NCBI RefSeq assembly: GCF_001650345.1
Contig: NZ_LVHF01000012.1
Location: 434,001-498,000 of the forward strand
DNA from: Photobacterium jeanii
Lineage (GTDB): Bacteria > Pseudomonadota > Gammaproteobacteria > Enterobacterales > Vibrionaceae
Reading direction: 5' to 3'
Length of the DNA stretch: 64,000 nucleotides
Shown here: in pieces, positions 61,400 to 64,000 of the stretch
How positions within the stretch are numbered: position 1 is the first letter of the stretch
How the letters are laid out: each line of letters starts with the position of its first letter
Notes under the pieces: model-generated
Databases searched by the model: none
Told to the model about the DNA's origin: nothing
What the model saw: only the letters and a program-made list of their open reading frames with translations
Position numbers and translations under genes: made by a program

Positions 61400-62413
61400 A
61401 TGAGCCTTTTTTCCTACGAAGGCTTTGCCCTACTTACTTTATGTATGTTGGCACTGGATCTTTACCAAACCCGAGGTGGCAAAGTCACCATTAAAAAAGC
61501 GGCTATTTGGAGCTTGTTTTGGGTGTTCTTGGCTTTGATCTTCAACATGGTGATTTACTACTACTGGCCTGTTATGGCGCCAGGAAGTAGCTACACCAAC
61601 AGCGAAGCAGCGACTGCATTTCTAACTGGTTACTTACTTGAGAAATCTCTCAGCGTAGATAACCTCTTTGTGTTCGCACTGATTTTCAGTCAGTTTTCGG
61701 TACCACAGCATTTGCGTCCGCGAGTCTTGATGTTAGGTGTGGTTGGCGCACTTATACTACGTGCAATCATGATTGGCGTTGGTGCTCAATTGCTTAAAGA
61801 GTTCCACTGGGTGTTATACGTATTTGCCGCTTTCCTACTCTACACTGGCTACAAATTATGGCGTGAAGGTGAAGAGGAGCAAGAAGACTTCTCTGACAGT
61901 CTACCTGTTCGATTAGTGAAGAAGTGTGTACGCGTATCTAATGACTACCGTGGAACCGCGATGTTCTACAAAGACAGCATGGGCTGGATTGCGACACCAC
62001 TATTAATTGTGGTGGCAGTGATTGCGTTAACCGATGTGATGTTCGCGCTTGATTCTATCCCGGCGATCTTTGCGGTTACTCAAGAACCGTTCTTGGTGCT
62101 AACAGCGAACGTATTTGCGCTATTGGGTCTGCGTTCACTGTACTTTGTACTTGAAGGGATGTTGACGCGCTTCTGCTACCTACGAGTGGCGTTAGCATTC
62201 ATCTTGAGTTTCATTGGTATCAAGATGCTATTGATGGAAACGGCTTATGCGATTCCAACACCGGTATCATTAGTGGTAATTGCCCTAACGATTACCATTG
62301 CTATTGTGGCTTCGCTTTGGAAAACACGTAACCAAGTAGAAAGTGAAACCCAAGCTATGGCGAGTACTGTAACGGATCAGCCAGCAACGCAAAGTGTGCA
62401 CGGCAAGGATTAA
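61400..62413 (+). CDS. alx: TerC-family Mn2+ exporter (Alx-type)
   Basis: A 337-residue TerC/Alx protein with seven to nine predicted helices. Family motifs: LEKSLSVDNLFVFALIF and ALTDVMFALDSIPAIFAVTQEPFLVLTANVFALLGLRSLYF, carrying the conserved acidic residues. Cytoplasmic acid-rich loop REGEEEQEDFSD between. AAGGAG 8 bases before the ATG. It follows the Mn2+ riboswitch, so it very probably exports Mn2+. Confidence 0.93.
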   Translation: MSLFSYEGFALLTLCMLALDLYQTRGGKVTIKKAAIWSLFWVFLALIFNMVIYYYWPVMAPGSSYTNSEAATAFLTGYLLEKSLSVDNLFVFALIFSQFSVPQHLRPRVLMLGVVGALILRAIMIGVGAQLLKEFHWVLYVFAAFLLYTGYKLWREGEEEQEDFSDSLPVRLVKKCVRVSNDYRGTAMFYKDSMGWIATPLLIVVAVIALTDVMFALDSIPAIFAVTQEPFLVLTANVFALLGLRSLYFVLEGMLTRFCYLRVALAFILSFIGIKMLLMETAYAIPTPVSLVVIALTITIAIVASLWKTRNQVESETQAMASTVTDQPATQSVHGKD

Positions 62414-62450
62414 TAGAGTTAGTTAAAACCCACAAAATTAACCGTTAATA

Positions 62451-62486
62451 AAAACGCGCCCCTTCAATTGAAGGGGCGCGTTTTTT
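62451..62486. terminator. 34-bp perfect palindrome terminator
   Basis: A perfect loopless palindrome (62451-62484) with GCGCCCC arms, followed by T residues, between the convergent alx and folE genes. Serves both directions. Confidence 0.9.
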
Positions 62487-62512
62487 ATATTCGATTTTTT
62501 ATCGTCACGGAA

Positions 62513-63166
62513 TTAGCGAATGCCGTGTAGAAACTCTGCACGGGTTGCGGGATTCTTTTTGAAAATACCACCCAATGCTGTTGTTGTCGTTTCGCTGGTT
62601 GCATCCATGACACCACGCGCTTTAACACAGTAATGCGTTGCATCAATGGTCACAGCTACGTCATCACTTTCTAGCAATGTTTGCAATGCCACCAGGATTT
62701 GCTGTGTTAGACGTTCTTGTACTTGTGGGCGTTGAGCAAAGAAGCGAACAATACGGTTGATCTTCGATAAGCCGATAATCTTACCGCGTGGGATATACGC
62801 AACCGTCGCTTTACCATCAATAGTCACCAAGTGGTGCTCACAGGTGCTGGTTAAAGTGATGTCTTTTACTCGTACCATTTCATCACATTTCATCTTATTT
62901 TCGATGACTGTGATTTTTGGAAAGTTGGTGTAATCCAGCCCTGAAAAAACCTCATCCACATACATCTTTGCGATACGATGCGGTGTTTCCGTCAGACTAT
63001 CATCGCTTAGATCTAGCGATAGCAGCTCCAGAATTTCACGCATGTGGTATTCAATCTTTTCTTTTTTCTCCTCACGACTAACAACTTTATCTGTCATCGG
63101 AGTTTCTAAACCGCGTGCGACTAGCGCATCGCGAACTAGCTGTGCTGATTCACTCATTACTGTCAT
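62513..63166 (-). CDS. folE: GTP cyclohydrolase I
   Basis: A 217-residue FolE. Landmarks: [20 protein letters not shown], zinc ligands in TSTCEHHLV and [31 protein letters not shown]. It makes 7,8-dihydroneopterin triphosphate, first step of folate. GGAGG lies 6 bases before its ATG. Divergent from moeA, the usual Vibrionaceae arrangement. Confidence 0.96.
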   Translation of the reverse strand: MTVMSESAQLVRDALVARGLETPMTDKVVSREEKKEKIEYHMREILELLSLDLSDDSLTETPHRIAKMYVDEVFSGLDYTNFPKITVIENKMKCDEMVRVKDITLTSTCEHHLVTIDGKATVAYIPRGKIIGLSKINRIVRFFAQRPQVQERLTQQILVALQTLLESDDVAVTIDATHYCVKARGVMDATSETTTTALGGIFKKNPATRAEFLHGIR

Positions 63167-63280
63167 TCTTTCCCTCCACTTGGCTCAGGCTGAATGCTAA
63201 GTGCCTATTTTGAACAATGCCAGTGTTTAATGCTGTGAGGAAGGATACAGACAAATGAGAAGAATTACACCTCGTAATTG

Positions 63281-63403
63281 TTAGGTGTTTTTTCCTGGTT
63301 CTACCTCTTTTGGCTTAGGAATCAACATTTCCTGCAACGACATGGCGATAGAATCATCGTTTTCCTCATATTTACAGTGGGGCAGACTGAAATTTTTTGT
63401 CAT
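63281..63403 (-). CDS. Possible 40-residue protein in the folE/moeA gap
   Basis: A 40-residue frame starting at ATG 63403 encodes MTKNFSLPHCKYEENDDS, then IAMSLQEMLIPKPKEVEP. It looks protein-like (charged, with an Ile/Met helix), but no ribosome binding site is evident, so it is uncertain. It lies in the intergenic region between the divergent folE and moeA. Confidence 0.35.
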   Translation of the reverse strand: MTKNFSLPHCKYEENDDSIAMSLQEMLIPKPKEVEPGKNT

Positions 63404-63537
63404 AATTGAAGCGCATACCAATAAATGCACCACACTGGTGTTGATTGGTATAAAGACGAAGTAAGCCAAGACTTATCTCTCCTGCCCCCAACAGAATATA
63501 CTGTGAGGGTACAATTAAACGACGGACACCACTGATT

Positions 63538-64000
63538 ATGGGATGTTGCGATACTCCAGGCCTAATGCCTGTCGAAACTGCACTTGAAAAGATTCTTGAC
63601 CAAGTAACCCCGCTTGAGGGTTCAACCACCATCGCTTTACCTGATGCAATGGGTTACGTGGTTGCCGAAGACATTCGCTCGCCAATTAATGTTCCTCCAT
63701 TTGCAAACTCAGCGATGGACGGTTATGCCGTTCGCACCGCTGATCTCGCGAACACAGATACACTTACGCTAGCGGGTAAGTCTTTTGCTGGCATCCCTTT
63801 TGAAGGAGAGTGGCACGCAGGTCAATGTATTCGCATCATGACTGGCGCTCAAATGCCAGAAGGTGCTGATGCGGTTGTTATGCAGGAAGAAACTGACGTT
63901 GATGGTGATAACATCCGTTTCCTTGTTAAACCACCAGCAAATGACAATGTTCGCCCAATTGGTGATGATGTTCGTCTTAACGATGTCGTAGTTGCTAAAG
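63538..64000 (+). CDS. moeA: Molybdopterin molybdenumtransferase, partial (runs off the window)
   Basis: The first 154 residues of MoeA, cut by the window end. N-terminus MGCCDTPGLMPVETALEKI is the Vibrionaceae form. PPFANSAMDGYAVR and IMTGAQMPEGADAVVMQEE are canonical MoeA motifs, including the domain I/II residues used to insert molybdate into molybdopterin. Divergent from folE. Confidence 0.93.
   Translation, partial: MGCCDTPGLMPVETALEKILDQVTPLEGSTTIALPDAMGYVVAEDIRSPINVPPFANSAMDGYAVRTADLANTDTLTLAGKSFAGIPFEGEWHAGQCIRIMTGAQMPEGADAVVMQEETDVDGDNIRFLVKPPANDNVRPIGDDVRLNDVVVAK

Noticed and set aside
61137..61403. 88-residue open frame upstream of alx
   Set aside because: It lies inside the highly structured riboswitch leader and lacks a proper start signal.

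Overview
The window looks like a Vibrionaceae chromosome segment (Vibrio, Photobacterium or Grimontia type), possibly from the secondary chromosome. The evidence is a thermolabile-hemolysin phospholipase, a multi-domain secreted chitinase, a divergent folE/moeA pair with the MoeA N-terminus MGCCDTPGLMPVE, a LexA-controlled sulA, and a run of integron-type gene cassettes. The DNA is moderately A+T rich. No rRNA, tRNA, transposase, integrase or CRISPR was recognised.

Layout. 1-6.3 kb: a methyltransferase, a lipoprotein, phospholipase TLH and a GH18 chitinase. 6.3-11.4 kb: a minus-strand operon of an outer-membrane beta-barrel followed by three paralogous lipoproteins with variable C-termini. 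11.6-16.4 kb: ppiB, a three-gene methyltransferase operon, a Tat-exported intradiol dioxygenase, MmcQ/YjbR and GNAT proteins. 16.5-21.2 kb: a compact minus-strand locus of a WYL regulator, a helical Gly/Ala-rich membrane-active protein, a large HNH-like plus membrane protein, a YkgJ Cys-cluster protein and a coiled-coil/TM protein; it has the look of a defence or conflict module. 21.4-29.9 kb: YfcC permease, zinc-ribbon protein, methyltransferase, nitrilase-family amidase, EamA exporter, class-C-like serine hydrolase and an MBL-fold enzyme. 30-36.3 kb: a (alpha/alpha)6 glycosidase lipoprotein divergent from a LysR regulator, then small metabolic proteins.

36.7-40.0 kb: pstSCAB phosphate uptake. 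40-41.8 kb: a hairpin-rich repeat, a DM13 protein and an orphan PEP-CTERM protein behind a clear sigma-54 promoter. 41.9-47.7 kb: nitrite assimilation, with nirB-nirD-nirC-cobA behind an FNR-type site and a separate siroheme synthase upstream. 48-51.9 kb: seven same-strand small genes, every one with an export signal, several separated by attC-like sites: a cassette array without an integrase. 52.3-57.9 kb: a tandem repeat, SOS-regulated sulA, an APA-family antiporter, and an IclR regulator cotranscribed with a ureohydrolase-like protein that has lost metal ligands. 58.1-60.4 kb: a 57-residue coiled-coil protein and four paralogous small proteins of an unrecognised family. 61-64 kb: a yybP-ykoY (Mn2+) riboswitch ahead of a TerC/Alx exporter, folE, and the start of moeA, which runs off the window.

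The strongest candidates for undescribed biology are the WYL locus (16.5-21.2 kb), the four-paralogue cluster (58.6-60.4 kb), the beta-barrel/lipoprotein operon (6.3-11.4 kb) and the cassette array of secreted proteins (48-51.9 kb).
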